This document shows positions 5,876-14,719 of a DNA stretch of 47,777 nucleotides, piece by piece. Source of the stretch: a virus; IMG/VR virus record IMGVR_UViG_3300020020_000053, positions 1-47,777 of that record; one strand, 5' to 3'. The position numbers and the translations under genes were made by a program. Within the stretch, counting starts at the first letter, position 1. Each line of letters opens with the position of its first letter. The notes under the pieces are model-generated. The model was not told the origin of the DNA, did not search any database, and worked only from the letters and a program-made list of their open reading frames with translations.

Positions 5876-7520
5876 TAGTAATTCCAAAGCTGTATTTCAG
5901 TCTAATGAGTGGAGACCATCTCCTAAACAGGAGCAGTTTCTATCACTACCAACTACAGTAAAAGAGGGATTCTATGGAGGGGGAGCAGGATCAGGAAAGT
6001 CCGACGTCCTACTACTGTATGGTATTGTTCATAGATGGCACGAGCACCCTAAATTTAAACAAGTGTTCATGCGAAGAACATATCCAGAACTTAGAAATGA
6101 AATCATTCCTAGATCCCGTGAACTTTATCGTAAATTTGGTGCAACTCTTAACAAAACTGAAATGTGTTGGACATTTCCACGTAGTGATCAATACGGTGGG
6201 ACTGGTGGTACTAACGAAGGAGCAATGATCTTTCTAGGACACTGCGAAAATGAAGACGACGTACATCAGTACGATACCATGCAAATTTGTCTGTACACCC
6301 CAGACGAACTTACCTCAATCACTGAATGGATTTATACATATATCACATTCCAGCGAAATCGCGCACCAAAAGATAGTGGACTTCCTTCTATTACTCGTGC
6401 AGCTGGAATGCCAGGTGGAATTGGTCATACCTGGACCTACAAGCGATTCATTAAGCCATATCCTAAAGGTGGAAAGATCCTCATTGGCAAAGGTGGAAAC
6501 AAAAGAATCTATATCCATTCTACTCTAGAGGATAATCCCCACATTGACCCTACTTATAAGCAGTCACTGCAAGGCATTACGATTGAGGCAGAACGTAAAG
6601 CCAAACTGTTGGGTGATTGGGATGCGTATCAAGGACAGGTATTTGATGAATTTCGTGATAGGAAGTTTGAGGACGAACCGGAGAATGCAATTCATGTTAT
6701 CTCACCGTTTGAGATTCCGGCATGGTGGCCCCGAATCTGTATAGGAGATTGGGGATTTGCTGCAATGACGTGGGTTGGATGGGCTGCAATTAGCCCGACC
6801 AAGCGCGTGTACATATATCGGGAACAGACTTGGGTGAAAACCAAGATTGCAGAGTGGGCACCACATGTTAAACTCTACCTCGACAAAGAAAATCCTCGTC
6901 TCGTCAGGTTTTGCAAATCAGCTGGTCAGGATAGAGGTCAGGAACATACCATCCAACAGCAAATCGAGGAAGAACTCGGAGTATCCGTCGAACTATCTAA
7001 CAATACACCAGGTTCGCGTATTGCTGGAAAGCAACTTATACATGAATATCTACGGTGGCAACCTAAACTAGTCAATCCGACTGAAATAGGACAATATGAC
7101 GAAGAATATGCGATGTGGATCCATCGAAATCGTGGTTTGACTGAATATCATGCATATTTGAACTCATTCAATCCAGTTGAGGAAGAAACTAACATTCCTA
7201 AACTTCAGATATTCAAGGACGCCTGTCCAATTCTAGTGGAAGCTATCAAGGCATGTTCATATGACAAGCCAAAAGGAAATAAAGCAGCCGAAGATATCGC
7301 GGAATTCGATGGGGACGACCCAATTGATGGTCTCCGGTATCTTGTTGATGCAGCTGAGGGCTTCTTTGGAGAGGCAAATCAGGAATTCAAGCGTGTCGAA
7401 GCACAAGAGAGATTGGTACAACAGTTACATCAGAACCAGGATTGGACTGCCTTCTATCGGAACATGAAGAAGACGGAATCAGATGAAGATATTCGTCCTG
7501 TTGGTCGGTATCGTCATTAG
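5838..7520 (+). CDS. terL: Terminase large subunit
   Basis: This 560-residue protein is the packaging motor ATPase and nuclease. The adenine-binding stretch PSPKQEQF lies at ~28-34, the Walker A motif GGGAGSGKS at 47-55, a Walker B-type CLYTPDEL with D156/E157, and the coupling region around STLEDNP (228-233). The C-terminal RNase H-like nuclease has IGDWGFA with D304 and a late DPIDGLRYLVDA carboxylate. Length is normal for the family. The start is ambiguous: ATG at 5838 or 5844, or GTG at 5862, since the upstream gene runs to 5875. It acts with the putative small subunit at 1519 and the portal at 9165. Confidence 0.95.
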   Translation: MRMDWNRDVDPASSNSKAVFQSNEWRPSPKQEQFLSLPTTVKEGFYGGGAGSGKSDVLLLYGIVHRWHEHPKFKQVFMRRTYPELRNEIIPRSRELYRKFGATLNKTEMCWTFPRSDQYGGTGGTNEGAMIFLGHCENEDDVHQYDTMQICLYTPDELTSITEWIYTYITFQRNRAPKDSGLPSITRAAGMPGGIGHTWTYKRFIKPYPKGGKILIGKGGNKRIYIHSTLEDNPHIDPTYKQSLQGITIEAERKAKLLGDWDAYQGQVFDEFRDRKFEDEPENAIHVISPFEIPAWWPRICIGDWGFAAMTWVGWAAISPTKRVYIYREQTWVKTKIAEWAPHVKLYLDKENPRLVRFCKSAGQDRGQEHTIQQQIEEELGVSVELSNNTPGSRIAGKQLIHEYLRWQPKLVNPTEIGQYDEEYAMWIHRNRGLTEYHAYLNSFNPVEEETNIPKLQIFKDACPILVEAIKACSYDKPKGNKAAEDIAEFDGDDPIDGLRYLVDAAEGFFGEANQEFKRVEAQERLVQQLHQNQDWTAFYRNMKKTESDEDIRPVGRYRH

Positions 7521-7683
7521 CTCTGGTTGTGGTCATTTTCGTATGCTCCCTAAGTGTGGAGATGGATTACCAGCTAAGATTTTAATCCATCCAAAATGTC
7601 CACCTAATGGGGTTTGTGGATATACATGTCATCCAGATAGGTGGGACAATCCAGATGAGTATGTGGAGACAGTTAATAAATAA
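7483..7683 (+). CDS. Small Cys-rich lipoprotein
   Basis: The 66-residue product begins with a hydrophobic segment and a lipobox (MKIFVLLVGIVISSGC, lipidated Cys at 16). The mature part has further Cys in KCGDG, HPKCPPNGVCGY and TCHPDRW. It overlaps the terminase end by 38 bases and the next gene by 29. Similar tiny lipoproteins with a GVCGYxC-RW signature occur in other phages as I recall, without known function. It is a candidate outer-membrane spanin or superinfection-exclusion lipoprotein; neither is shown. Confidence 0.65.
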   Translation: MKIFVLLVGIVISSGCGHFRMLPKCGDGLPAKILIHPKCPPNGVCGYTCHPDRWDNPDEYVETVNK

Positions 7684-7990
7684 GTGGTTCGGACTTACTG
7701 ATGCGCCATGTGAGTCATGTGAGATTCTACGTTCTATGCTCGATGAGAGTAATAGAGAGCGTAAGGATTTACTCCATCGCCTATTGGAACCAGGTAAGGC
7801 CGAACCACCTCCTACTATATCTGAAGAACCTATCCCAATTACACCTTCATTCACTCCGTGGCGTGTACGTCAGCAGATGCTTGAAGCTGAAGATAGACAG
7901 GCTGCTAAGTTAATGAAGGAACGCGCGCGTGATATAGCCAAGTTAGAGAGTGAACTTGGAGTTAACGCCGATGCCAGCAAAATCAGCTAA
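7655..7990 (+). CDS. Unknown small coiled-coil protein
   Basis: The product has 111 residues from the ATG at 7655 (a second ATG is at 7661); an earlier in-frame start at 7607 would bury the gene further inside the lipoprotein gene. Residues 1-12 (MSMWRQLINKWF) are amphipathic. APCESCEI gives a lone CxxC at ~17-20. A charged helix, a Pro-rich linker (EPGKAEPPPTISEEPIPIT) and a second helix (RQQMLEAEDRQAAKLMKER) follow. It overlaps genes at both ends. It belongs to the small gene cluster after the terminase; no family is recognised. Confidence 0.6.
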   Translation: MSMWRQLINKWFGLTDAPCESCEILRSMLDESNRERKDLLHRLLEPGKAEPPPTISEEPIPITPSFTPWRVRQQMLEAEDRQAAKLMKERARDIAKLESELGVNADASKIS

Positions 7991-8123
7991 GCAATATCGC
8001 TTCATGCAGGCGATAGCCCACGGTGCTACACCTAATAAGGGAATTGGGCCATCACCAACTGTAGCTAGAGAGTTCATTGAGAAAACCCCTCCGAAGAAGC
8101 GAGTGGATTGGAGTAAAAAATGA
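7971..8123 (+). CDS. Conserved 50-residue MPAKS-type phage protein
   Basis: This 50-residue product starts MPAKSAKQYRFMQAIAHG and ends with REFIEKTPPKKRVDW. This pattern (PAKS near the N-terminus, a RFMQ helix, and a TPPKK C-terminal part) is familiar from many phage genomes as a tiny basic protein of unknown function. The ATG at 7971 lies inside the preceding gene's end, and its TGA overlaps the next ATG (ATGA). Its basic nature suggests nucleic-acid or virion association. Confidence 0.75.
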   Translation: MPAKSAKQYRFMQAIAHGATPNKGIGPSPTVAREFIEKTPPKKRVDWSKK

Positions 8124-8296
8124 TCATTATGATTATTGTGCTCGTCGTTCTAGGATTCTGTCTCTATCTAGTTGAGACATATGTTCCGATGAGTCCTCCA
8201 TTCATTATGATCATTCGTCTACTCGTTATCTTGTTCTCTCTTCTTTGGATTCTGTCAGCATTTGGTATTATTGATACTCCAATGAGGCTACGCTGA
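8120..8296 (+). CDS. Two-TM membrane protein, Thivi_2564-like; holin candidate
   Basis: This 58-residue product has two hydrophobic helices, about 1-22 (MIIMIIVLVVLGFCLYLVET) and 30-54 (FIMIIRLLVILFSLLWILSA), separated by a short YVPMSPP loop. The pattern of a VLVVLG helix, a Y-(V/I)-PM turn and an LLWIL..FG second helix matches the Thivi_2564 family of small membrane proteins found in phages. It is coupled to both neighbours (ATGA and TGATG). Its size and topology suit a class II holin or antiholin, but no endolysin lies next to it. Confidence 0.7.
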   Translation: MIIMIIVLVVLGFCLYLVETYVPMSPPFIMIIRLLVILFSLLWILSAFGIIDTPMRLR

Positions 8297-9165
8297 TGGG
8301 CTTTTGGAACAAGTTAGGTAAGATAGCTCTCCAGGCTGCTCCATATGTAGCTGCTCCATTTACAGGTGGGGCTAGTCTATTAGCTACTGGAGCTACGCAG
8401 AAACTCGGTCAGAAGTGGGCGCAACATGATGCCGAGAAAGCCATCGCAAAAGGCCTCGCTCCTTCTAAATTCGATAAGTATCTCGGTATGGCTAGCATGG
8501 GTGCTGGCCTTGGTAGTATGGCGTTCGGTGGCGCCTTGGGTAATCTAGGTAAAGCTGGTACTGTTGGTGCTGGTGTAGGTAAAGGTGCTCAGCTAAGTAG
8601 TATTGCATCTCAGGCTGGAACTGGCGCTAAAGTAGGTGGATTTGCTAGTAATCTAGGTAAGATTGCTGGTGCAGCTGCTGGTAAAGGTGGCAGTGGATGG
8701 ACTGGTGCAATAGGTAAGGCTGCTGGTAATGCTGTAGGTAGTAAGTTAATGCCAGGCGAGTCTGGTGGGATGCCTCAGGGTGACTGGCAGAGTCAATTGG
8801 GAGCTATTCTGAATAGTCAACCTGATAGATCAGCTCCTGTTGATGCATCACCACTTGCACGCAATATACCACAACAGGCTGTACCTAGAAGAGAGAGTGG
8901 TTTAGCAGGAGTTCTAGCAGCTGGAAGACATGAAGGAATTGCAAATCAGCCATTCCGTAGAGGATATCAGACACAGATTGAGGATGAAGATCAGCTCATT
9001 ACTCACGATATGCCACCTATTTATCCGAATTACGGTCCACCACCCGAAAATACATACAATCAAGGTCCTGCTGCTACACCAATTCAGAATGCATTTGCTG
9101 ATGAATTGACGCCTCGTACTACTGGTACTAGAAGGCGTCGTCAGCCTGCTGCGGTGGAAGAATAA
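8296..9165 (+). CDS. Gly/Ala-rich putative internal virion protein
   Basis: The product has 289 residues. Residues 1-160 are Gly/Ala-rich with glycine-zipper-like hydrophobic patches (YVAAPFTGGASLLATGA, ASMGAGLGSMAFGGALGNLG). Residues 160-289 are polar, Pro-rich and end in a basic RRRRQPAAVEE tail. Such sequences are typical of ejection proteins that insert into host membranes. It lies directly before the portal gene and is coupled to it (TAATG). No family is recognised. Confidence 0.6.
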   Translation: MGFWNKLGKIALQAAPYVAAPFTGGASLLATGATQKLGQKWAQHDAEKAIAKGLAPSKFDKYLGMASMGAGLGSMAFGGALGNLGKAGTVGAGVGKGAQLSSIASQAGTGAKVGGFASNLGKIAGAAAGKGGSGWTGAIGKAAGNAVGSKLMPGESGGMPQGDWQSQLGAILNSQPDRSAPVDASPLARNIPQQAVPRRESGLAGVLAAGRHEGIANQPFRRGYQTQIEDEDQLITHDMPPIYPNYGPPPENTYNQGPAATPIQNAFADELTPRTTGTRRRRQPAAVEE

Positions 9166-11486
9166 TGGAACTAGACGATACTACTAAAACTCTACTCAAG
9201 CAGATTGTCGATCACTTCGATGATGAAGATAGAGGTGTGCGTGATCGTCAAATCCGGACGTGGAGAAGGCTCAAACTGTTGTGGGAGAACATTCAGCATA
9301 CCTACTACAGTGAGGTAGCTCATGACTGGCGTGTTCCGGACAGTAACAGACAGAATGATGAATCGGATCAGGGCTATTACGACAAACCGGTCAACATCTA
9401 CAGGGCCTATCTCGAATCCATTATTGCAGCTTTGTCTGTCACTGTTCCTCCTATTACTTGTTATCCTGATGATGCTGACAACCCGTTAGACGTCATCACG
9501 GCTAAGACAGGTGATAAGATTGCGGCACTGATCTTCAAGCACAATGATGCTCCTCTGTTCTGGTTACACGCGCTGTTCGTTCACATGACGGAGGGCATGA
9601 CCGCGTGTTACACATACACCAAATCTGACGAGAAATATGGTACGTACGAGGAAAAACAGTACGAAACTGGAGTAGAAACGACTGAGAATACACTATGTCC
9701 CATCTGTCAGATGAATATGGCAGATGAGACTGTTACATACGATCAGGAAGACAAGTACACTCCTGATGATGAAGATGCACCATTGAACGCAGCTATCAAT
9801 GAAGGGCTTGAAATGTGCCCTAACTGCGCTAATATGGTGATTCCTGACAAGCAGAGACAATCAGCCACTGTTAGGAGACTAACTGGGACTACTCATCACC
9901 CGAAATCCCGCGTATGCATGGAAGTATATGGTGGTCTATCTGTTAAAGTGCCGGTCTGGGCGAGGAATCAGTCCGAATGCTCATACCTCATATACTCTTA
10001 TGAGACTCATTGGGCAAACGTACTCGAATTGTATCCAGAACTCCGCGAAAAGATCACTAAAGGTGGTGCTTCATACGACTTGTATGAACAGTGGGGTCGT
10101 ACTAGTCCACAGTATCGCGGTGAACATCCGATAAACAATCTGACTGTGCGTAATTGCTGGATTCGTCCGTGCGCGTTCAATATTCTGAGTGAAGATGAGA
10201 CTAAGGCTCTAAAGAGTCAGTTTCCGGATGGCGTGAAGATCGTGATGGTCAACGATCTGGTTGCAGATGGTACTAACGAAGCACTTGACGACTACTGGAC
10301 ACTTACATACAATCCACTATCGGATTACATTCATTTCGATCCAGTCGGCCTGTTGTTGACTTCAGTTCAGGACATTACGAACGATCTAATCTCTCTCGTA
10401 TTGCAGACGATTGAGCATGGTATTCCTCAGACATTCGCTGATCCTAAGGTTCTGAACTTTAAAGCCTATAGAGAGAGTGAAGTCATCCCCGGTGGCATCT
10501 ATCCAGCTACTCCTAAGACTGGTAGACCACTAGGTGAGGGATTCTATGAAGTCAAAACTGCTACCCTGAGTCAGGAAGTATTGCCATTTGCTCAGAAGGT
10601 ACAGGAAATTGGTCAAATGGTGTCCGGAGCACTGCCATCGTTATTCGGTGGACAGATGTCGGGCTCTCGTACTGCTTCGGAATATAGCATGTCGAGAGCC
10701 CAAGCATTACAGAGATTACAGGGCACATGGAAAATGCTTCTACTCTGGTGGAAGAATGTATTCGGTAAGGCTATTCCTCTCTACATTAAAGAGATGAAAG
10801 AGGATGATAAGCAGGTCAAGAAGGACGAGTTCGGTAACTTCGTGAATGTTTTCATACGCAGGTCTGATCTAGAAGGTAAAATTGGTTCAGTCGAATTGGA
10901 AGCTAATGAGAATCTTCCAATAACGTGGAACCAGCAGAAGGATGCCATAATGGAGTTGTTCGGTATGAACAATGACGCCATTATGTCTACCCTCATGGCA
11001 CCTGAGAATATGCCCTATATCAAGAGGGCTATTGGGCTAACAGATTACATCATTCCTGGTGAGGACGATAGACAGAAACAGTACGAAGAAATCCAGCTTC
11101 TTGTATCTAGCGAGCCTATTGAGATGCCGCCTGATCCAATGATGGCGATGCAGGCTCAAGTTAACGGTATGCCTCCACCTCCACCTGTGCGTGTACCTAG
11201 TGTCGAAGCAGATGTAGACGTAGATAATCATGCACTAGAAGCTGACATTTGCCGTCGTTGGCTCGTTAGCGATGCAGGTAGACTGTGCAAGATGGAGAAT
11301 CCACTTGGATATGAGAATGTCCTATTGCACATGAAGATGCATAAGGACATTGATATGCAGATGCAAATGCAGCAGTTGATGGCCCAACAACAGGCGGCTC
11401 AACCAGTAGCCCCAGAGAAGACTGGTCAAGAAGGAAGTACGGGCGAACCACTACAGGATGGTCAAAGTGAACCTACAGTTCAATAA
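9165..11486 (+). CDS. Portal protein with zinc-ribbon insertion
   Basis: The 773-residue product is the likely dodecameric portal at the capsid vertex. The early FRAYLESIIAALSVTVPP-like part (near 85), the wing region and the late SGSRTASEYSMSRAQALQRL plus WKMLLLWWKNVF helices (about 500-540) are typical of portals. Residues 178-221 hold two CxxC pairs (CPIC at 178, CPNC at 218), an acidic 36-residue stretch apart, which looks like a zinc ribbon inserted into the wing. The C-terminal ~120 residues are Met/Gln/Pro-rich and may reach into the capsid. It sits between an ejection-like protein and the scaffold. Confidence 0.85.
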   Translation: MELDDTTKTLLKQIVDHFDDEDRGVRDRQIRTWRRLKLLWENIQHTYYSEVAHDWRVPDSNRQNDESDQGYYDKPVNIYRAYLESIIAALSVTVPPITCYPDDADNPLDVITAKTGDKIAALIFKHNDAPLFWLHALFVHMTEGMTACYTYTKSDEKYGTYEEKQYETGVETTENTLCPICQMNMADETVTYDQEDKYTPDDEDAPLNAAINEGLEMCPNCANMVIPDKQRQSATVRRLTGTTHHPKSRVCMEVYGGLSVKVPVWARNQSECSYLIYSYETHWANVLELYPELREKITKGGASYDLYEQWGRTSPQYRGEHPINNLTVRNCWIRPCAFNILSEDETKALKSQFPDGVKIVMVNDLVADGTNEALDDYWTLTYNPLSDYIHFDPVGLLLTSVQDITNDLISLVLQTIEHGIPQTFADPKVLNFKAYRESEVIPGGIYPATPKTGRPLGEGFYEVKTATLSQEVLPFAQKVQEIGQMVSGALPSLFGGQMSGSRTASEYSMSRAQALQRLQGTWKMLLLWWKNVFGKAIPLYIKEMKEDDKQVKKDEFGNFVNVFIRRSDLEGKIGSVELEANENLPITWNQQKDAIMELFGMNNDAIMSTLMAPENMPYIKRAIGLTDYIIPGEDDRQKQYEEIQLLVSSEPIEMPPDPMMAMQAQVNGMPPPPPVRVPSVEADVDVDNHALEADICRRWLVSDAGRLCKMENPLGYENVLLHMKMHKDIDMQMQMQQLMAQQQAAQPVAPEKTGQEGSTGEPLQDGQSEPTVQ

Positions 11487-12717
11487 TTTGTTTAGTCCCG
11501 GAGAAGGTGTTGGAACTAGTGTACCAGATGCCACTGGTGATTCAGGAGACACGTTTGAGCTCCTGAATGTAGAGGAAGAGGAGATTAAAGATGAACCTCT
11601 CGAACTTCCTAAAGACAAAGAAGACGACCAAGAAGACGAAAAAGAGGAAGAAAGCGGGAAGGATAAAGAAGAGGAAGAAGAACTAGAAGAAACCAAAGAA
11701 CCTACTGAAGAAGACCTTGAACTCACTACGCCAGTCCGACGTAAGGAAATTCTTGCTAAGTATCCAACACTATTTAAAGACTTTCCCTATCTTGAGAAAG
11801 CATATTACAGAGAGCAACAGTTCACCGAGGTCTTTCCGACTATTCAGGACGCTAAAATCAGCGCCGAGAAAGCTGCAATCTTAGATAAGGCAGAACAGCA
11901 GGTGATGAATGGTGACATCACCATGTTCTTACAGGCTGCTAAGGCAGAAGATGGAGAGGCATTCAAGAAGATTGCTGATAACTACCTTCCAACATTGAGA
12001 AGAGTAGACCAACAGGCTTATTTCCATGTGCTTGGTAATGTCATCAAAGACACTATCATCACTATGGTTCGTGAGGGAAGGAATCTAGGGGATCAAGGCG
12101 CACCTCTAACAGCAGCGGCGAATGTTCTTAACCAGTTTATCTTTGGTTCTCAGAAGTTTACACCACCGCAGCAGTTGAGTAAGAGAGTCGATCCTCAAGT
12201 TCAGGAAGCACAACAGCAGATTAATCAGCAGAAGCAACAGCAGATTATGGCTACCTTCACTTCGGTGAAGGATGATCTTCAGACACGCGCTGATAATGTG
12301 TTACGCTCCACGATTGACGGTCACATCGATCCTAATAAGACGATGACCGATTACGTGAAGACTCACGCAACACAGGAAGCATTTGACAAGCTAGAAACTC
12401 TGATCTCTCAAGACAGCAGATTTAGAGTGCTGATTGATAAGCTTTGGGAGAAGGCATTCCAGACAGGATTTGACAAGGAATCTACTGATCGTATTAAGTC
12501 CGCGTATCTTAGCAAGGCGAAAACGCTATTGCCAAGCGTAATCAAATCGGCACGTACTAACGCCTTAAAAGGTAGAACGGACACTGATGAACCTGTACCG
12601 GCCAAGAAAGGCCCTATTGCACGCGGGCACTCCGCAGCCCCATCTAGCGGAAAATTCCGTAAAGCCTCGGACATACCACGTGGTATGACCACACTTGATG
12701 TACTCATGAAGGACTGA
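11458..12717 (+). CDS. Putative scaffolding protein
   Basis: The product has 419 residues. Residues ~35-90 are extremely acidic (runs of Glu/Asp/Lys such as EEEEIKDEPLELPKDKEDD). The rest is almost all helical and Gln/Lys-rich (AQQQINQQKQQQ). The C-terminal part is basic and flexible (PAKKGPIARGH). An acidic helical protein encoded directly between portal and capsid is the standard location and form of a scaffold that guides procapsid assembly. The start overlaps the portal end by 29 bases. No protease motif is seen, so scaffold removal may be by exit rather than cleavage. Confidence 0.75.
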   Translation: MVKVNLQFNNLFSPGEGVGTSVPDATGDSGDTFELLNVEEEEIKDEPLELPKDKEDDQEDEKEEESGKDKEEEEELEETKEPTEEDLELTTPVRRKEILAKYPTLFKDFPYLEKAYYREQQFTEVFPTIQDAKISAEKAAILDKAEQQVMNGDITMFLQAAKAEDGEAFKKIADNYLPTLRRVDQQAYFHVLGNVIKDTIITMVREGRNLGDQGAPLTAAANVLNQFIFGSQKFTPPQQLSKRVDPQVQEAQQQINQQKQQQIMATFTSVKDDLQTRADNVLRSTIDGHIDPNKTMTDYVKTHATQEAFDKLETLISQDSRFRVLIDKLWEKAFQTGFDKESTDRIKSAYLSKAKTLLPSVIKSARTNALKGRTDTDEPVPAKKGPIARGHSAAPSSGKFRKASDIPRGMTTLDVLMKD

Positions 12718-12736
12718 TATACGAAGGGAAAAAGAA

Positions 12737-13987
12737 ATGGCAGTTACCGAGTCTCAGGTAGCCGCAACCGAGTTGGAAAAGGTTATTCCAAAGGTTCGCG
12801 TGCTGTTCGAGCGGGACGACAAGTTCTACGCGAACATCAAGAAGCGTGATGTGGAGAAGATTTCACATCGCCAGATGCGCGTGCCTCTGGAACTTCGGCC
12901 CGGTGGTAGTTTCCAGTACTTCAATCCAGATGGTGGTGATCTGGGACGAGGTGGTGGGCCTACCTTCGATAAGGCTGTACTCAATTGTGTGTTCTTGAGT
13001 GAGAACATTGAGTACACCAAGTTGACCCAGTGGGCTACGGATGATGCGCGCAAGTCCATCATCAATGCTATCCGTCGTCTCACGGCTACAGCATTGGATG
13101 AGATGCGTCGTCAGCTGGATAGTCAGATGATGCAGGCTGGTGATGGCGTAATCGGTACGGTTACGACTGATACACCTGCTGGTGGTAACAACGTATTGAC
13201 GCTTACCACTGATGGATTCGGTGCGCGTCTGGTACGTTTCGGGCAGACGGTGCAGGTGTATGATGCTGCACTTGCTGTGAACAAGGGTAGTGGCGTCGTA
13301 TCGATGCATGATACGGAGAACAAGGCCATTAACCTTACTCCACAGGTTGCAGGTGTTGTTCCGGGTGACAAGTTGGTCACTGCTGGACTCTCATCTCCTG
13401 CATCTTTGCCTGGCCTGTATGGTGTGCCCTATCACCACTCTAACGCCAGTACTGGTACGTGGCTTGGTTTCTCGCGTAGTGCAACGCCAGAGATCAGAGC
13501 TAATCGAGTCAATGCAGGTAACAATGCGTTGACACTTCCTCTCCCACGATTGGCGATGAACAAGATTGGTAATCGTGTGGGTATGGAACACAGCTTCAAT
13601 CCACGCGCTTGGACACATCCTGCTCAGGCCGCGGCATATGAAGAGATCGGTCAGCTGGTCAGCACGATCACGAAGACCGCCAAGGAAGAAAGTCTCAACA
13701 TGTATTTTGGTGAGAACATGCAGCTTGCTGGTGCTGCTGTTACCACCTCATACAGTTGGGACAAGACGCGCATCGACTTCATCGTAGATGAGGTGTGGGG
13801 ACGTGCAGAGATTCTCCCCATTGGCTTCTACACGACTGATGGAAGGAAGATTTTCGAGATTCGTGGCGCATCTGGTGGTGTCGCTGCGGCGGAAATCTTC
13901 TACATGGTTGTGGGTATGCAGACGTACGTGAGTAATCCGGCTGCGTGCTCATACATCGATAACCTCGCTGTCCCTGTGGGGTATTAA
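12737..13987 (+). CDS. Major capsid protein
   Basis: The 416-residue product is called by position after the scaffold, size, strong ribosome site (GAAGGGAAAAAG), and sequence that fits an HK97-fold coat: an N-terminal helical part, an extended loop (RPGGSFQYFNPDGGDLGRGG, ~55-75), a long spine helix (KSIINAIRRLTATALDEMRRQLDSQ-like, ~105-130), a Gly/Thr-rich inserted beta domain (140-235) and a C-terminal A domain. Codon use is GC-richer than its neighbours, as expected for a highly expressed gene. No N-terminal cleavage site is evident. Confidence 0.85.
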   Translation: MAVTESQVAATELEKVIPKVRVLFERDDKFYANIKKRDVEKISHRQMRVPLELRPGGSFQYFNPDGGDLGRGGGPTFDKAVLNCVFLSENIEYTKLTQWATDDARKSIINAIRRLTATALDEMRRQLDSQMMQAGDGVIGTVTTDTPAGGNNVLTLTTDGFGARLVRFGQTVQVYDAALAVNKGSGVVSMHDTENKAINLTPQVAGVVPGDKLVTAGLSSPASLPGLYGVPYHHSNASTGTWLGFSRSATPEIRANRVNAGNNALTLPLPRLAMNKIGNRVGMEHSFNPRAWTHPAQAAAYEEIGQLVSTITKTAKEESLNMYFGENMQLAGAAVTTSYSWDKTRIDFIVDEVWGRAEILPIGFYTTDGRKIFEIRGASGGVAAAEIFYMVVGMQTYVSNPAACSYIDNLAVPVGY

Positions 13988-13991
13988 TATC

Positions 13992-14300
13992 ATGCCTCTA
14001 ATGGAATCTGAGTGGCATCAGATTGGTACTGTGCAGGGTCCATCTGCACCACGCGCAGCTACTCTGGCGTCAGCTGCGACGATTGTTCCTACAACGTTCC
14101 TGACGATTCTGACAGGTAACGTGGCGATCACTTCGATTACGCCACCTCTGTCACAGGGACACATGCTTGCAATCCAGTTCGCTGGAACTGCTGGCATTAC
14201 TGCGGGCAACAACATTCAGACTACAAAGGCTAGTGTAGTCGGTGAAGTAATGCTGCTCGTTTACAATCCGAACTCGAACAAGTACGTTCCAGTCGGATAA
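13992..14300 (+). CDS. Small beta protein, capsid decoration candidate
   Basis: The 102-residue product has alternating strands: FLTILTGNVAITSITPP, MLAIQFAGTAGITAGN and VMLLVYNPNSNKYVPVG. It follows the capsid gene directly, as head decoration proteins often do. Its pattern matches the product at 14427-14717 (see that entry), suggesting duplication. The same Gly/Thr beta motif is seen in phage fibre and tailspike domains. Confidence 0.65.
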   Translation: MPLMESEWHQIGTVQGPSAPRAATLASAATIVPTTFLTILTGNVAITSITPPLSQGHMLAIQFAGTAGITAGNNIQTTKASVVGEVMLLVYNPNSNKYVPVG

Positions 14301-14303
14301 ACT

Positions 14304-14409
14304 GTAGGTGGGTACTAACTTGTCTGGGGACTCACGTTTGTCATGCTCCCTCACGTGAGAAATAAGTTAGTACCTGCCTACTTCATCATCTCGGTCTGAT
14401 TCATCAGAC
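14304..14409 (+). ncRNA. Large intergenic RNA stem-loop element
   Basis: Positions 14304-14321 pair with 14364-14381 over 18 bp (two G-U pairs, no mismatch). Inside, CTCACGT (14331-14337) pairs with ACGTGAG (14353-14359). A third hairpin, GTCTGA-TTCA-TCAGAC (14394-14409), follows just before the GGAGGAG ribosome site of the next gene. It lies between the two small beta-protein genes. It could be a processing site, an mRNA stabiliser for the capsid transcript, or a partial terminator; no U-run follows. Confidence 0.65.
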
Positions 14410-14426
14410 TAGGCGGAGGAGGAGAG

Positions 14427-14717
14427 ATGATTCCAGGGTCTACAACCAAGTTAACTGAAGGTGTTGCAGCTGTAGGAGCTACGATTAAAGCTACTACAGA
14501 TATTATACTAGTCAACGGTACTGGTACGATTAATACCATCAATCCAAATTTTGGTGGTGGATATAGTGGTATTCTGATCTTACTGGCAGCTAGTGGTACT
14601 GTTACCTTGAGTACTGCGGGTAATATTGCTGTTACATCCACTATTGCTGCTGGTAATGCAAAGATTTTGATCTACTCCAGAACTATCAAGAAGTGGCATG
14701 TGGTCGCAGGTATCTAA
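14427..14717 (+). CDS. Small beta protein, paralogue of the 13992 product
   Basis: The 96-residue product aligns by eye with the previous one: TTDIILVNGTGTINTINPN, ILILLAASGTVTLSTAGN and AKILIYSRTIKKWHVVAG match strand for strand, including the LLVY/LIYS strand and the final K-(Y/W)-x-V-x-G. It starts at a strong GGAGGAG site. A capsid decoration or fibre-base protein is likely. Two copies may form hetero-oligomers or serve different head positions (inference). Confidence 0.65.
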   Translation: MIPGSTTKLTEGVAAVGATIKATTDIILVNGTGTINTINPNFGGGYSGILILLAASGTVTLSTAGNIAVTSTIAAGNAKILIYSRTIKKWHVVAGI

Positions 14718-14719
14718 AC

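Noticed and set aside
11458-11726. Leftward Ser-rich open frame opposite the scaffold start
   Set aside because: It is the mirror of Glu/Asp codons in the scaffold gene (GAA/GAG read as TTC/CTC and shifted to Ser).
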